Shown: positions 47,358 through 56,427 of the stretch, piece by piece
How positions within the stretch are numbered: the stretch's first letter is position 1
Layout: the number at the start of each line of letters is the position of its first letter
Source of the DNA: Parvibaculum sedimenti
GTDB taxonomy: Bacteria; Pseudomonadota; Alphaproteobacteria; Parvibaculales; Parvibaculaceae
Assembly: GCF_009184905.1 (NCBI RefSeq)
Contig: NZ_WESC01000002.1
Location: forward strand, 292,850 to 356,849
Length of the DNA: 64,000 nt
Direction of reading: 5' to 3'
Notes under the pieces: model-generated
What the model was told of the DNA's origin: nothing
The model's input: the letters and a program-made list of their open reading frames with translations, nothing else
The model's database searches: none
Translations under genes and position numbers: made by a program

Positions 47358-48071
47358 ATGCTTTTTTTCATGAGAAACCTCGATCAAAGCCGCCGCGTCC
47401 GTCAGGCGATGCTTGTGACCGCTGCGCTGATCGGCATCGGCGCGTTGGTGCTCGCCCTTGCCTCTGCGAGCGTAGGCGTTGCCCATGCCGCAACGCCGGG
47501 CGCCGAGAAGGCGCGTAGCCTGACCGCCGAGGACAAGGCCGATATCGAACAGGTGAACGCCTATCTGAACGGCCTCACCGACCTTCAGGGCAATTTTCTG
47601 CAGGTCGGGCCGGACGGTTCGCTGGCCGAGGGCAAATTCTATCTCCGCCGTCCCGGCAGGCTGCGCTTCGAATATCTGCCGCCGCAAAAAACCCTCGTGG
47701 TCGCGGACGGTACCTGGGTTGCGGTGAAGGACGGCTTTTCCGCCGCCCAGCGCTATCCCATCGGCTCGACCCCGCTCAGCATCATTCTGGCTAACAAAAT
47801 CGACCTCAATGACAAGGTCCGTGTGCTCGGCGTCGAACGCCAGCCCGGTGTGCTGCGTGTGACCCTGCAGGACAAGAGCGGCGACGCCCCCGGCAGCCTC
47901 ACCCTCGTCTTCGACCAGCCCAGGCTCCAGCTTCGCCAATGGATGGTGACCGACGCACAAGGGCTCCAGACGACGGTGGCGCTGCGCAACACGCGTTCAG
48001 GCGTCCGCGCCGACAATGCGCTCTTCGTGCTTCAGGACGAGCAGCGCCCGGGCGCTGGAAAGCCGAAATAA
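47358..48071 (+). CDS. lolA: Outer-membrane lipoprotein carrier protein LolA-like
   Basis: 237 residues from ATG 47358. N-terminal signal peptide (RRVRQAMLVTAALIGIGALVLALASASVGVAHA, in part), then a LolA-type half-barrel: LQGNFLQVGPDGSLAEGKFYLRRPGRLRFEY and KTLVVADGTWVAVKD. It lies right after ftsK, its usual alphaproteobacterial position. LolA carries lipoproteins from LolCDE to the outer membrane. The frame extends to 47256 but the extra residues are not signal-like. Confidence 0.87.
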   Translation: MLFFMRNLDQSRRVRQAMLVTAALIGIGALVLALASASVGVAHAATPGAEKARSLTAEDKADIEQVNAYLNGLTDLQGNFLQVGPDGSLAEGKFYLRRPGRLRFEYLPPQKTLVVADGTWVAVKDGFSAAQRYPIGSTPLSIILANKIDLNDKVRVLGVERQPGVLRVTLQDKSGDAPGSLTLVFDQPRLQLRQWMVTDAQGLQTTVALRNTRSGVRADNALFVLQDEQRPGAGKPK

Positions 48072-48144
48072 GGCCGCTCATCGTCAACTGTTTCGCTGCG
48101 CTGCCTTGACCATCCCCCCGGGGCCCGTGTTAGCTCTTAAAAGC

Positions 48145-48969
48145 ATGACCCGAAACCTTTCGAGACGGCCGATCGTCGGTATTCCTTGCGACGTCAAGTT
48201 GCTGGGGGTCCACCCCTTTCACGCGGTGGGCGAGAAGTATATCGCCGCGGTCGAAGACAGCGCCGGGACGAAGCCCATCCTGCTTCCCGTGCCGCGCCTC
48301 TCCGAAGGCACTTTCGACCTCGAGACCGAGATCGAGGAAATCTTCGCCATCTGCGACGGCATTTTCCTCACCGGTTCGCACTCTAACGTCCATCCGAAGA
48401 ATTACGGCGGCACAGCACCCCGCGAAGGCGTGCTGCTCGACGAACAGCGCGATGCGCTGACGCTTGGCCTCATCCGCGCCTGCGTCGAGCGCGGCGTGCC
48501 GCTTTTCTGCATCTGTCGCGGCTTTCAGGAAATGAATGTTGCCTTCGGCGGCACGCTGCACCAGCACATTCACGAGATGCCGGGCGAGCCGGGCTTCGCG
48601 CCCCGCCTCGACCATCGCGAGAACAAGGAAGACCCGCTCGACAAGCAATATGGCCCGGCCCATGAGGTGAACCTCATCGAAGGCGGCATCTTCGAGAAAA
48701 TACTGGGCACCCGGAAAATCGACGTGAACTCGCTTCATGGACAGGGCGTGGCGCAACTGAGCCCCCGCCTCGTCGCCGAGGGCCGCGCGCCTGACGGCAC
48801 GGTGGAAGCGATGAGCGTCAGGGATGCGAAGGGCTTCGCGCTCGGCGTCCAGTGGCATCCCGAGTGGAAATATTGGGAAAATCCGGTTTCGCAAAAGCTT
48901 TTCGGAGCTTTCGGCGATGCGGTGCGGTCGGCAATGGCGCCATCCGCTAGGGAACGGCAACAAGCGTAA
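48145..48969 (+). CDS. Gamma-glutamyl-gamma-aminobutyrate hydrolase-like protein (peptidase C26)
   Basis: 274 residues, class I glutamine amidotransferase fold. Catalytic Cys124 in LFCICRGFQEMN and His in GVQWHPEWKYW make the C26 triad. Next to a GS-like ligase and a class III transaminase this is like PuuD in the gamma-glutamylputrescine pathway, which splits gamma-glutamyl-GABA. ATG 48145 was chosen over a longer frame. AGCTCTTAAAAGC precedes; ribosome site weak. Confidence 0.87.
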   Translation: MTRNLSRRPIVGIPCDVKLLGVHPFHAVGEKYIAAVEDSAGTKPILLPVPRLSEGTFDLETEIEEIFAICDGIFLTGSHSNVHPKNYGGTAPREGVLLDEQRDALTLGLIRACVERGVPLFCICRGFQEMNVAFGGTLHQHIHEMPGEPGFAPRLDHRENKEDPLDKQYGPAHEVNLIEGGIFEKILGTRKIDVNSLHGQGVAQLSPRLVAEGRAPDGTVEAMSVRDAKGFALGVQWHPEWKYWENPVSQKLFGAFGDAVRSAMAPSARERQQA

Positions 48970-48997
48970 GCTTCAACAGGAAAGTGAATGGTGCCCC

Positions 48998-50371
48998 ATG
49001 GCGACGGGCAATGAGACGGTGAAGAGCAAGGACGATCTGGTGAAGTGGTTGAAAGACCACCGCATCACCGAAGTCGAAGTGATGGTGTCGGACATGGCCG
49101 GCATCGCGCGCGGCAAGATCCTCCCGACGAAGAAATTCATTTCAGGCCTTACCGAGCGCACGCTGCGCCTGCCGGAGTCGATCTTCGGCCAGACGGTGAC
49201 GGGCGATTTCATCGACAGCGACGCGCTTTCCGACACCGAGCCGGACATCATTCTCGATCCCGATCCGCAGACCGTCCGGGTCGTTCCCTGGTATGACGAA
49301 CCGACCGCCCAGATCATCTGCGACGCCAATTACCGCGACGGAACGCATGTGCCCATCGCGCCGCGCAACGTGCTGAAGCGCGTGCTCGCGCTTTACGAGG
49401 CGAAGGGCTGGCAGCCCGTCGTCGCGCCGGAGATCGAGTTCTTCCTCGCAGCCAAGAACATCGACCCCGACTATCCGCTGGAGCCGCCTGTCGGGACGAA
49501 TGGCCGCAAGGAAACCGCGCGCCAGTCCTATGGCATCGACGCGGTGAACGAGTTCGATCCGATCTTCGAGGACATGTACGATTTCTGCGAAGCGCAGGAT
49601 CTCGACATCGACACGCTGATCCATGAATCGGGCGCGGCCCAGGTCGAGATCAATTTCGATCATGGCGATCCGCTCGAAATCGCCGATCAGGCCTTCCTCT
49701 TCAAGCGCACCATGCGCCAGGCGGCGATGAAGCACGGCGTCTATGCGACCTTCATGGCCAAGCCCTATGAGGGCGAGCCCGGAAGCGCCATGCATATCCA
49801 CCAGTCGATCGTCGATGTGAACACGGGCGAGAACCTCTTCTCGACCAGGCAGGGCCGCGACACGAAGCTTTTCCTGTCCTACATCGCCGGATTGCAGAAG
49901 CACCTGCCCAGCGCCATGGCCCTCATCGCGCCCAACGTCAACTCCTACCGCCGCATCGTCCGCGACCTCGCCGCCCCCATCAACACGCATTGGGGCCACG
50001 AGAACCGCACGGTAGGCCTGCGCGTACCGGAAGCCAAGCGCGCCGCCCGCCGCGTCGAAAACCGCGTACCGGGCGCCGACTGCAATCCCTATCTCGCCAT
50101 CGCCGCCTCGCTCGCCTGCGGCTATATCGGGATGGTCAACGGACTGGTGCCGACCAAGGAGATGAAGGGCAACGCCTACGAGTCGAAGCGCTACGCCCTG
50201 CCGCGCCATCTTCTCGACGCGCTCGACAATCTGCGCTCGTCATCCGACCTCAAGGAAATCCTCGGCCATGATTTCGTGACGGTCTATCTCGACGTCAAAT
50301 ACACCGAGCACGAAGCCTATCAGCAGGTGATCTCCGCCTGGGAGCGGGAGCATTTGCTGCTGAACGTGTGA
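48998..50371 (+). CDS. Glutamine synthetase-like gamma-glutamyl-polyamine ligase (PuuA-like)
   Basis: 457 residues with the GS fold. DDLVKWLKDHRITEVEVMVSDMAGIARGKILP is the beta-grasp start, then the PEIEFFLAAKN, GAAQVEINFDHGD and GSAMHIHQS catalytic blocks, and NRTVGLRVPEAKRAARRVENRVPGADCNPYLAIA (in part). True GlnA would be about 470 with different N-terminus; PuuA and SpuI look like this. With the flanking C26 hydrolase and transaminase it probably couples glutamate to putrescine. Start after CCCC; ribosome site AGGAAAG is 18 bases upstream. Confidence 0.85.
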   Translation: MATGNETVKSKDDLVKWLKDHRITEVEVMVSDMAGIARGKILPTKKFISGLTERTLRLPESIFGQTVTGDFIDSDALSDTEPDIILDPDPQTVRVVPWYDEPTAQIICDANYRDGTHVPIAPRNVLKRVLALYEAKGWQPVVAPEIEFFLAAKNIDPDYPLEPPVGTNGRKETARQSYGIDAVNEFDPIFEDMYDFCEAQDLDIDTLIHESGAAQVEINFDHGDPLEIADQAFLFKRTMRQAAMKHGVYATFMAKPYEGEPGSAMHIHQSIVDVNTGENLFSTRQGRDTKLFLSYIAGLQKHLPSAMALIAPNVNSYRRIVRDLAAPINTHWGHENRTVGLRVPEAKRAARRVENRVPGADCNPYLAIAASLACGYIGMVNGLVPTKEMKGNAYESKRYALPRHLLDALDNLRSSSDLKEILGHDFVTVYLDVKYTEHEAYQQVISAWEREHLLLNV

Positions 50372-50384
50372 GGGCTCCATACTA

Positions 50385-50413
50385 GTCATGCGCGGGCGTG
50401 AGCCGCGCATGAC
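50385..50413. repeat. REP-like hairpin GTCATGCGCGG...CCGCGCATGAC
   Basis: Perfect 11-bp stem with a 7-base loop (50396-50402) after the ligase stop. Same GTCATG/CATGAC ends as the elements at 32559 and 36616. Confidence 0.6.
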
Positions 50414-50620
50414 GACCCTGGGGAGAGACTCGCTTCCCCGCTCCAATTCTGTAGAATAAAAACATGTACCGCACGGGTTCACATAGCAGCCGTCGGCAGA
50501 AGCGCGATCTTCTGATCCTTTGCGCGCGCATCGGCTACAACCCGTAGAAGCGCTCCGGCGCGGAGGCAAAAGCCCGCGTCTCCTTCCGAAAACAGAAACA
50601 CGGAACGACGGAGCATTCCC

Positions 50621-52003
50621 ATGTCGCAGACCATTGCGAAATCAAACCAGACGAAGCGCTGGCAGGAGATGGATGCCGCGCATCATCTCCACCCTTTCAC
50701 CACGCATCACCAGCTCGCCAAGACCGGCGCGCGCGTCATTACCCATGCCAAGGGCGTCTATCTCTACGATAGCGAAGGCCGCAAGCTCATCGACGGCATG
50801 GCGGGCCTCTGGTGCGTGCAGGTCGGCTATGGCCGCGAGGAACTGGCGGAAGCCGGCTACAAGGCGCTGAAGGAGCTGCCCTACTACAACGCCTTCTTCC
50901 AGACCACGAACCCCTACACGGCGGAACTGTCGCAGAAGCTTTCGGAAGTGACGCCCAAGGGCATCGACCGTTTCTTCTTCGCCAACTCAGGCTCTGAAGG
51001 AAACGACAGCGCGGTGAAGATCATCCGCTATTTCTGGAACCTTCAGAAAAAACCGAACAAGAAGATCTTCATTGCCCGCAAGAAGGCCTATCACGGCGTG
51101 ACCATCGCGGCGGCATCGCTTTCCGGCCTCACGTCGATGCATCCGCAGGCCGACCTGCCCATGCCGGGCTTTGTCCATATCGACTGCCCCTATTGGTATG
51201 GCGAGGGCGGCGACATGAGCCCGGACGAGTTCGGCCTCAAGACGGCCCGCGCACTGGAAGAAAAGATCCTCGAACTCGGCGCTGACAATGTCGCGGCCTT
51301 CGTTGCGGAGCCCGTGCAGGGCGCCGGCGGCCTCATCATTCCGCCCGCGACCTATTGGGGCGAGATCAACCGCATCTGCAAAAAATACGACATCCTGCTC
51401 CATGTCGACGAAGTGATCTGCGGCTTCGGGCGCACGGGCAACTGGTTCGGCTCGCAGACCTACGGGATTGAGCCCGACATGATCAACATGGCGAAGGGCC
51501 TTTCTTCCGGCTACCAGCCGATCGCAGCTGTTGGTCTGGGTGGCCGCGTGGGCGACGTGATTTTCAACTCCGATGAGGAGTGGTCGCACGGCTTCACTTA
51601 CTCCGGCCATCCCGTCGCCTGCGCCGTGGCGCTGGCCAATCTCGAGGTGATGCAGAAAGAGCATCTGGTCGAGAAGGCAGGCGGCTCGACAGGCGCCTAT
51701 TTCCAGAAGAAGCTCGCCGAACTCGGCGACCATCCGCTGGTCGGCGAAACGCGCGGCGTTGGCCTGCTCGGCGCAATCGAACTCGTGAAGAACAAGGCGA
51801 CGCGGGAAAAATATCCTTCGGAACTCGATGTCGGCTATCGCTGCCGCGTCCATTGCTTCGACAATGGCCTCGTCATGCGCGCCATCGGCGACACCATGGT
51901 TCTGAGCCCGCCGCTGGTCATTTCCGAGAGCGAGATCGACGAGATTTTCTACCTCGCCCGCAAATGCATCGATCTCATCGCCAGGGATCTCGGCGTCCTC
52001 TAG
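50621..52003 (+). CDS. Class III aminotransferase (polyamine:pyruvate type, SpuC-like)
   Basis: 460 residues. PLP Lys292 in NMAKGLSSGYQPIAAVG; HHLHPFTTHHQLAKTGARV and YDSEGRKLIDGMAGLWCVQVGYGREEL (in part) are characteristic of pyruvate-dependent omega-transaminases such as SpuC, which deaminate putrescine. The 249-base gap from the ligase has the REP-like hairpin and probably its own promoter. ATG 50621 follows CGGAGCATTCCC. Confidence 0.9.
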   Translation: MSQTIAKSNQTKRWQEMDAAHHLHPFTTHHQLAKTGARVITHAKGVYLYDSEGRKLIDGMAGLWCVQVGYGREELAEAGYKALKELPYYNAFFQTTNPYTAELSQKLSEVTPKGIDRFFFANSGSEGNDSAVKIIRYFWNLQKKPNKKIFIARKKAYHGVTIAAASLSGLTSMHPQADLPMPGFVHIDCPYWYGEGGDMSPDEFGLKTARALEEKILELGADNVAAFVAEPVQGAGGLIIPPATYWGEINRICKKYDILLHVDEVICGFGRTGNWFGSQTYGIEPDMINMAKGLSSGYQPIAAVGLGGRVGDVIFNSDEEWSHGFTYSGHPVACAVALANLEVMQKEHLVEKAGGSTGAYFQKKLAELGDHPLVGETRGVGLLGAIELVKNKATREKYPSELDVGYRCRVHCFDNGLVMRAIGDTMVLSPPLVISESEIDEIFYLARKCIDLIARDLGVL

Positions 52004-52447
52004 GCAGGGCGATAGCGATATTTTTTGTTGCGGCAATTTGGCGCATCTCACAGCCAAGTTGCCGCAAACCCCTGAAATCCTTGATGATTTGTCCCATTAC
52101 GGGTTCGTTCGGCCGTCCCTGATGATTGGGTGGCCTCGCCATTGAACTCGCGAAGTCCGGGGCCTATATATTTCCACATGAGGGCGGAGCGACAAGCCCT
52201 GCCAGACGACCTGCCCCCCGCTCGTCTGGTGAGGTGCTCCAGCCCCAAGGCTCCGGATTCTTCCCCTCCCGGCGCCAAGCGCAGAAGAAGCGCGGTTGCG
52301 CCCCGTCATCCCCCTGACGGGGCGCAACGATTTCGCGAGCACCCCATATGAAAAATGCGAGAGCGCAAATTTCTCGCCGGGTGCTGTATAAGATCCACTC
52401 ACATCGACGAACCAACGCGCGATCAGCGCTGACCCGCCAGGGCTTCC
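52004..52447. other. Structured intergenic region without a gene (444 bases)
   Basis: No convincing coding frame. It has a perfect 14-bp stem GTTGCGCCCCGTCA / TGACGGGGCGCAAC (52295-52328, loop 6) and an 8-bp stem CCAGACGA / TCGTCTGG (52202-52229, loop 12), without T-runs. Together with GC-rich runs between them they may form a structured RNA; I recognise no known RNA family (not SRP, 6S, tmRNA or RNase P by their signatures). Confidence 0.45.
52295..52328. repeat. Perfect 14-bp hairpin
   Basis: GTTGCGCCCCGTCA and TGACGGGGCGCAAC around a 6-base C-rich loop; no T-run on either side. It is the strongest stem in the gap between the transaminase and the hypothetical gene. Confidence 0.7.
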
Positions 52448-53062
52448 ATGCAGGATGACGACGACGAGCCGCATATCACGCTGAGCGACGACGACCTCGA
52501 CGCGCTCGAAGAGGAAGTGCCGCTGCTACGCGGCGTTCGCCTCTTCGCGGAGGAAGCGGCCCAGCTTCCCTGGTTCACTGCCCTTGGCGAACCGCTCGAC
52601 CGGGAAGTGAAGCGGCTTGCCCGCGACTATCTCGACGGGCTCGGCTTTCCCGATGCGGAGCCTGCTCGCATCACGAGCTGGGAAGATGCAGCCGACGCCG
52701 CCGCCAATATGGATTTCGACACCGCACAGTGGGAAGCGGAAGAGCAGCTTCGTGCCGGCCTCGCCACCGATGCTCTCGAGGCCATTTCCGAGGAAGGTCT
52801 CTCCATCGCGCTGACCCATGTGACCGCAATTCTCGGCGGACGGCTCGGCGCCGCCGTGCGTGAAGCGGCCGCCTTTGCGGAGATCGGCGACGAGGCGCTG
52901 ATGGATGCGGCTGCCGGGGCCGCCGTACAGGCCGCACACAATGCAGCGCTGGCGCTCATCGCAGGCGCGGAGGAAGATCATCCCTTCCGCAGCAAATTCG
53001 CGCTCTTCGCGCGTGGCCGCTGGCCCATCGGCGTCGCAGGCCTCACCCTCAATATATTCTGA
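52448..53062 (+). CDS. Conserved hypothetical protein next to xthA (204 aa)
   Basis: 204 residues. Acidic N-terminus (MQDDDDEPHITLSDDDLD), then Ala-rich helical regions with WEDAADAAANMDFDTAQWEAEEQL and an AAVQAAHNAALALIAGAEEDHPFRSKFALFARGRWPIGV C-terminal part (in part). No signal or membrane segment. It starts behind CAGGGCTTCC. I do not recognise the domain; it precedes xthA by 30 bases on the same strand and may be cotranscribed, so a DNA-repair link is possible but unproven. Confidence 0.7.
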   Translation: MQDDDDEPHITLSDDDLDALEEEVPLLRGVRLFAEEAAQLPWFTALGEPLDREVKRLARDYLDGLGFPDAEPARITSWEDAADAAANMDFDTAQWEAEEQLRAGLATDALEAISEEGLSIALTHVTAILGGRLGAAVREAAAFAEIGDEALMDAAAGAAVQAAHNAALALIAGAEEDHPFRSKFALFARGRWPIGVAGLTLNIF

Positions 53063-53092
53063 TACGCAACATCTTCTGAAAGCAGCCCGAAC

Positions 53093-53899
53093 GTGAATTT
53101 CAAGCTCGCCACATGGAATATCAATTCCGTCCGCTTGCGGATCAATCTTGTCGAGAAGCTGCTCGCCGAGCAAAATCCGGATGTGCTTTGTCTTCAGGAA
53201 ATCAAATGCATCAACGACGCCTTTCCGCTGAAGGATATCCGCAAGGCGGGCTATGAGCATGTCGCGATCAACGGGCAGAAGGGCTATCACGGCGTTGCCA
53301 TCGTCAGCCGCATTCCCTTCAAGAAGGTCGAGACAAAGGAATTCTGCGGCAAGGGCGATGCGCGCCACGTCTCGGTCGAACTCGACGTGCCGGGCGGGTT
53401 GCAGCTCCACAATTTCTATGTACCCGCGGGCGGCGACGAGCCGGACCCGGAGATCAACGAGAAGTTCGCGCACAAGCTCGCCTTCATGCGCGAGATGACC
53501 GAGTGGTACGGCGGGATGAAGAAGAAGAGCGAGAACCGCATGGTTCTCGTCGGCGATCTCAATGTCGCGCCGCTCGAGCACGATGTCTGGTCGCACAAGC
53601 AGCTGCTCAAGGTCGTCAGCCACACGCCGATAGAAGTCGATCTGATGAACGAGGTCATCGCCTCCCATGACTGGGTGGATGTGATGCGGCGCTTCGTGCC
53701 GGAGACCGAGAAGCTCTATTCCTGGTGGAGCTACCGCGCCAAGGATTGGGCTGCCGCCGATCGGGGCCGCAGACTCGACCACATCTGGGTCACGCCCGCA
53801 CTCAAGGACGCGCCGCAATCGATGCAGGTGTTGAGGGAAGCGAGGGGGTGGGAGCGGGCATCCGACCACGTGCCCGTGATCGCGACCATGAAGCTTTAA
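53093..53899 (+). CDS. xth: Exodeoxyribonuclease III
   Basis: 268 residues from a GTG at 53093. Endonuclease/exonuclease/phosphatase fold: NFKLATWNINSVRLR, LCLQEIKC (catalytic Glu), GYHGVAIVSR, VLVGDLNVAP (Asp/Asn pair) and the terminal RASDHVPVIATM with Asp-His. AP endonuclease and 3'-5' exonuclease of base excision repair; cytoplasmic. Shares a transcript with the preceding hypothetical gene. Confidence 0.95.
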   Translation: MNFKLATWNINSVRLRINLVEKLLAEQNPDVLCLQEIKCINDAFPLKDIRKAGYEHVAINGQKGYHGVAIVSRIPFKKVETKEFCGKGDARHVSVELDVPGGLQLHNFYVPAGGDEPDPEINEKFAHKLAFMREMTEWYGGMKKKSENRMVLVGDLNVAPLEHDVWSHKQLLKVVSHTPIEVDLMNEVIASHDWVDVMRRFVPETEKLYSWWSYRAKDWAAADRGRRLDHIWVTPALKDAPQSMQVLREARGWERASDHVPVIATMKL

Positions 53900-54017
53900 G
53901 CTGGGGGCCAGCTCGGGGGTAAAGCTTTCGGGCAGTCATGCCCGCTCCTGGGGCTCCTCCTAATGCAGCGGTTCGACGGATCGTCCGACTGTTCTTGATT
54001 AGGGTAGCTGCCCTACT

Positions 54018-54035
54018 CTAGGGTGTTGACCCTAG
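54018..54035. promoter_or_regulatory. Candidate operator upstream of the second TetR gene
   Basis: Perfect inverted repeat CTAGGGT-gttg-ACCCTAG (7-bp arms, 4-base spacer), 111 bases before the TetR start. Half-site length fits a TetR dimer site. The 247-base gap (53900-54146) otherwise has no gene. Confidence 0.5.
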
Positions 54036-54146
54036 GGTTGCAAGAGCCCACCATTGCCCGGTCCCATACAAATTTGCGATCCTTGATTGAGGAATCGGGC
54101 AACGCCGGGCAAGGCGGAACCATAAAAAGCGCGAGAATCCGCCGAC

Positions 54147-54785
54147 ATGGCACCAAAGACCCCGGCCCCCAAGACCAAGGACCGAATCCTCGTCGCCAGC
54201 CTCCGCCTGTTCAATGAGAACGGCTACGACACGGTGACGACGGCGCGGATTGCGGAAGAGGTCGGCATTTCCGAGGGCAATCTCTGGTACCACTTTCGCA
54301 CCAAGAAGGACCTCGTCCGGGCGCATCAATATTCGCTGATCCGCCGCATCGACACCCGGCTCGCGATCAAGTCGACGCCGGAAACCGTTCTCGACGCCTA
54401 TGTGCTTTTCAACCGGATGGTCTTCGAGGAGGTCTGGGAATACCAGTTCCTCTATCGCGACCACGCCGAATATGGCCGCACCTCCCCCGAACTCGAAGGC
54501 AAGGTGAGCCGCGTCTATGAACAGACGACGGCCATGCTGGAGAAGATGTTCCGCCACATGATCGAGGCGGGCCACCTGTCGATGCCTGACGAGGAACTGG
54601 CGCCGCTTGCCGACAACGTGTGGATGGTGATCCGTTACTGGCCAAGTTTCCTGCGCGAGACGCGCAGCGTCGTGAAGCTCGACAAACAATCGCTTAACGC
54701 AGGTATCCGCCACCACTTCGCGCTTTTCGAAACGCATCTGACGGCGAAGGCGCGCGCCTATCTGGACACGCACGCCTATAACTGA
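54147..54785 (+). CDS. TetR-family transcriptional regulator
   Basis: 212 residues. HTH: KTKDRILVASLRLFNENGYDTVTTARIAEEVGISEGNLWYHFRTKKDLV (about residues 9-55; recognition helix ending NLWYHF). The remaining helical domain has EYQFLYRDHAEYGRTSPELEGK, resembling regulators of fatty-acid or membrane genes. It is convergent with the PaaI-type thioesterase, 12 bases between ends. The inverted repeat 111 bases upstream suggests autoregulation. Confidence 0.9.
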   Translation: MAPKTPAPKTKDRILVASLRLFNENGYDTVTTARIAEEVGISEGNLWYHFRTKKDLVRAHQYSLIRRIDTRLAIKSTPETVLDAYVLFNRMVFEEVWEYQFLYRDHAEYGRTSPELEGKVSRVYEQTTAMLEKMFRHMIEAGHLSMPDEELAPLADNVWMVIRYWPSFLRETRSVVKLDKQSLNAGIRHHFALFETHLTAKARAYLDTHAYN

Positions 54786-54797
54786 CGCAACCGCCCG

Positions 54798-55283
54798 TTA
54801 TTCGGCGGGCTCTTCCTTGCGCTTCAGCGTCACGAATGTCGCCGTGGAACTGCCCGTCGCGAGCAGCGTTCCGTCTTCGGCAAGCAATTCGCCTTCGATG
54901 AAGCCGACCGATTTTCCGCGCTTGATGACGCGGCCACGGCCGATAATGCGGCCCGGACGAGCGGCATTGAGCATCGAGACCTTGAGTTCCAGCGTCGGGC
55001 TGATCTGACCCCATTCGAGGTCGAGCCCGACGGCGAGGCTCATCACATCGTCGAGCATGGCCGCGACCATGCCGCCCTGAATGCCGCCCCACATGTTGCA
55101 GAGTTCGGGTCCGGCATTGAAGGCGACTTCGACAGTGCGCGCCGTCTGATCGGCCGCGATGATTTCGAGGCCGAGATAGCGGCTGGCAGGCGCCATGCGC
55201 TTGAACACGGCCTGGATATTCGGCGGCCAGATCTTCGCCGTTTCGGCCTTGTTGTCTGCCGCTTCCTCCACCGTGCCGCTCAT
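54798..55283 (-). CDS. PaaI-like hotdog thioesterase
   Basis: 161 residues of the hotdog fold. NMWGGIQGGMVAAMLDDVMSLAVGLDL contains the Gly-rich helix with the acidic active-site residue found in PaaI/4HBT thioesterases. Acts on acyl-CoA, substrate unknown. It starts with the ATGA overlapping the stop of the cyclic-nucleotide-binding gene (55280-55283), so they are coupled. Confidence 0.88.
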   Translation of the reverse strand: MSGTVEEAADNKAETAKIWPPNIQAVFKRMAPASRYLGLEIIAADQTARTVEVAFNAGPELCNMWGGIQGGMVAAMLDDVMSLAVGLDLEWGQISPTLELKVSMLNAARPGRIIGRGRVIKRGKSVGFIEGELLAEDGTLLATGSSTATFVTLKRKEEPAE

Positions 55284-55774
55284 CCCGCTCTCCCGTCCGT
55301 CTTGTTTTTTTGATCCATGTCGCGGCTCAATCCCGCGATCTCCCGGCCCGCGGCCTCAAGGCGGCGGCTCAAGGCCCGCGCCACCGCGCCCGCCATTTCG
55401 GGGAATTCCTCCATCAACCGCTCGAAGACGGAACGGCTGATCCTGAGAGTCTGGAGATGCGTCGCCGCCTTGACCGTGGAGCGCCGCACACCCCCCTGAA
55501 AGAGGGCGGTTTCGCCGATGAGGTCGCCCCTGTCAAGGCGAAGGGCCCGCTTCTCCCCGCTCCGCGCCTCGGCCCCGACATGAGCGAGCATCACCGCCTC
55601 GCCTTCCACGATGAGATAGGCGTCCTCGGCCGGCTCGCCCGCCTCGAAAAGCGTCTGGCCGGGCTCGAATTCGGGCTGCTCGGCGGTAAAGGCCAGAACC
55701 TCAAGGCGGACCGGATCGAGATCCGCGAAGAGGTCGTGCCGCTGCAGCAGCGCTATGATTATCTTGAGGCTCAT
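55280..55774 (-). CDS. Cyclic nucleotide-binding domain protein
   Basis: 164 residues: one cNMP-binding beta-roll (about 10-125) with EAGEPAEDAYLIVEGEAVML and GDLIGETALFQGGVRRSTVKA (phosphate-binding cassette G-E...R-R), then a short helix. No HTH and no effector domain, so it is a single-domain sensor rather than a CRP regulator. Operon with the PaaI thioesterase. Divergent from the second thioesterase with about 100 bases between. Confidence 0.87.
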   Translation of the reverse strand: MSLKIIIALLQRHDLFADLDPVRLEVLAFTAEQPEFEPGQTLFEAGEPAEDAYLIVEGEAVMLAHVGAEARSGEKRALRLDRGDLIGETALFQGGVRRSTVKAATHLQTLRISRSVFERLMEEFPEMAGAVARALSRRLEAAGREIAGLSRDMDQKNKTDGRAG

Positions 55775-55872
55775 GGCGAAAGCATAGCGAATGGCGCGGC
55801 TTCGCGGAACAGCGGCCGCGATTGCCCCCTGCCCGTCCCGCCTTTAATAAGGACGAACAAAGGAGCCCAACC

Positions 55873-56334
55873 ATGACCGACAAAGGCGCGATCGCCTGGG
55901 ACTACCCCACCCCCTTCATCCATGAGGTGACAGTCGAGCCCCAGCATATCGATGATTTTCAGCATACGAACAATGTCGTCTACCTGACCTGGATGGCAAA
56001 AACCGCATGGGAGCATTCCAAGGCGCTCGGCCTCGATTTCGCGGCCTATGCGAGGCTCAATCGCGGCATGGTCGTGCGGCGCCACGAACTGGAATATCTC
56101 GCGCCGAGCCATGCGGGCGACAAGGTGCTCATCGCGACATGGATTACGGGCAATGATGGCAGGCTGCGGCTCCGCCGCCGCTTTCAGATGGTGAAGGCTT
56201 CGAGCGGCGCAACGCTGCTGCGCGGCCTTTCCGATTTCGTCTGCATCAATATCGAGACCGGCAAGGCAACCCGTATGCCGGACGAATTCACCAAAACATA
56301 CAGGCTCACCGCTTCGGTCGACGGAGACAATTGA
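55873..56334 (+). CDS. 4HBT/FadM-like acyl-CoA thioesterase
   Basis: 153 residues, hotdog fold. VEPQHIDDFQHTNNVVYLTWMAKTAWEHSKALG has the D-x-x-x-H-x-N-N-x-x-Y/W signature of YbgC/FadM thioesterases, catalytic Asp at the D-D-F. AAAGGAGCCCAACC before ATG 55873 decides the start over a frame beginning at 55822. Diverges from the cNMP gene. Substrate unknown, possibly beta-oxidation by-products. Confidence 0.9.
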   Translation: MTDKGAIAWDYPTPFIHEVTVEPQHIDDFQHTNNVVYLTWMAKTAWEHSKALGLDFAAYARLNRGMVVRRHELEYLAPSHAGDKVLIATWITGNDGRLRLRRRFQMVKASSGATLLRGLSDFVCINIETGKATRMPDEFTKTYRLTASVDGDN

Positions 56335-56427
56335 GAGCTTCGACGCTGCGTCGAAATGCCCCCTTTCGATAAAACCGCCATTGCGGCACAGGAGAGCCTT
56401 CCAGTCCTCTTGCGTATCGAAGGCCCC

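Noticed and set aside
52097..52474. Minus-strand 125-codon frame in the 52 kb gap
   Set aside because: Low complexity, overlaps the perfect hairpin and runs into the next gene's start.
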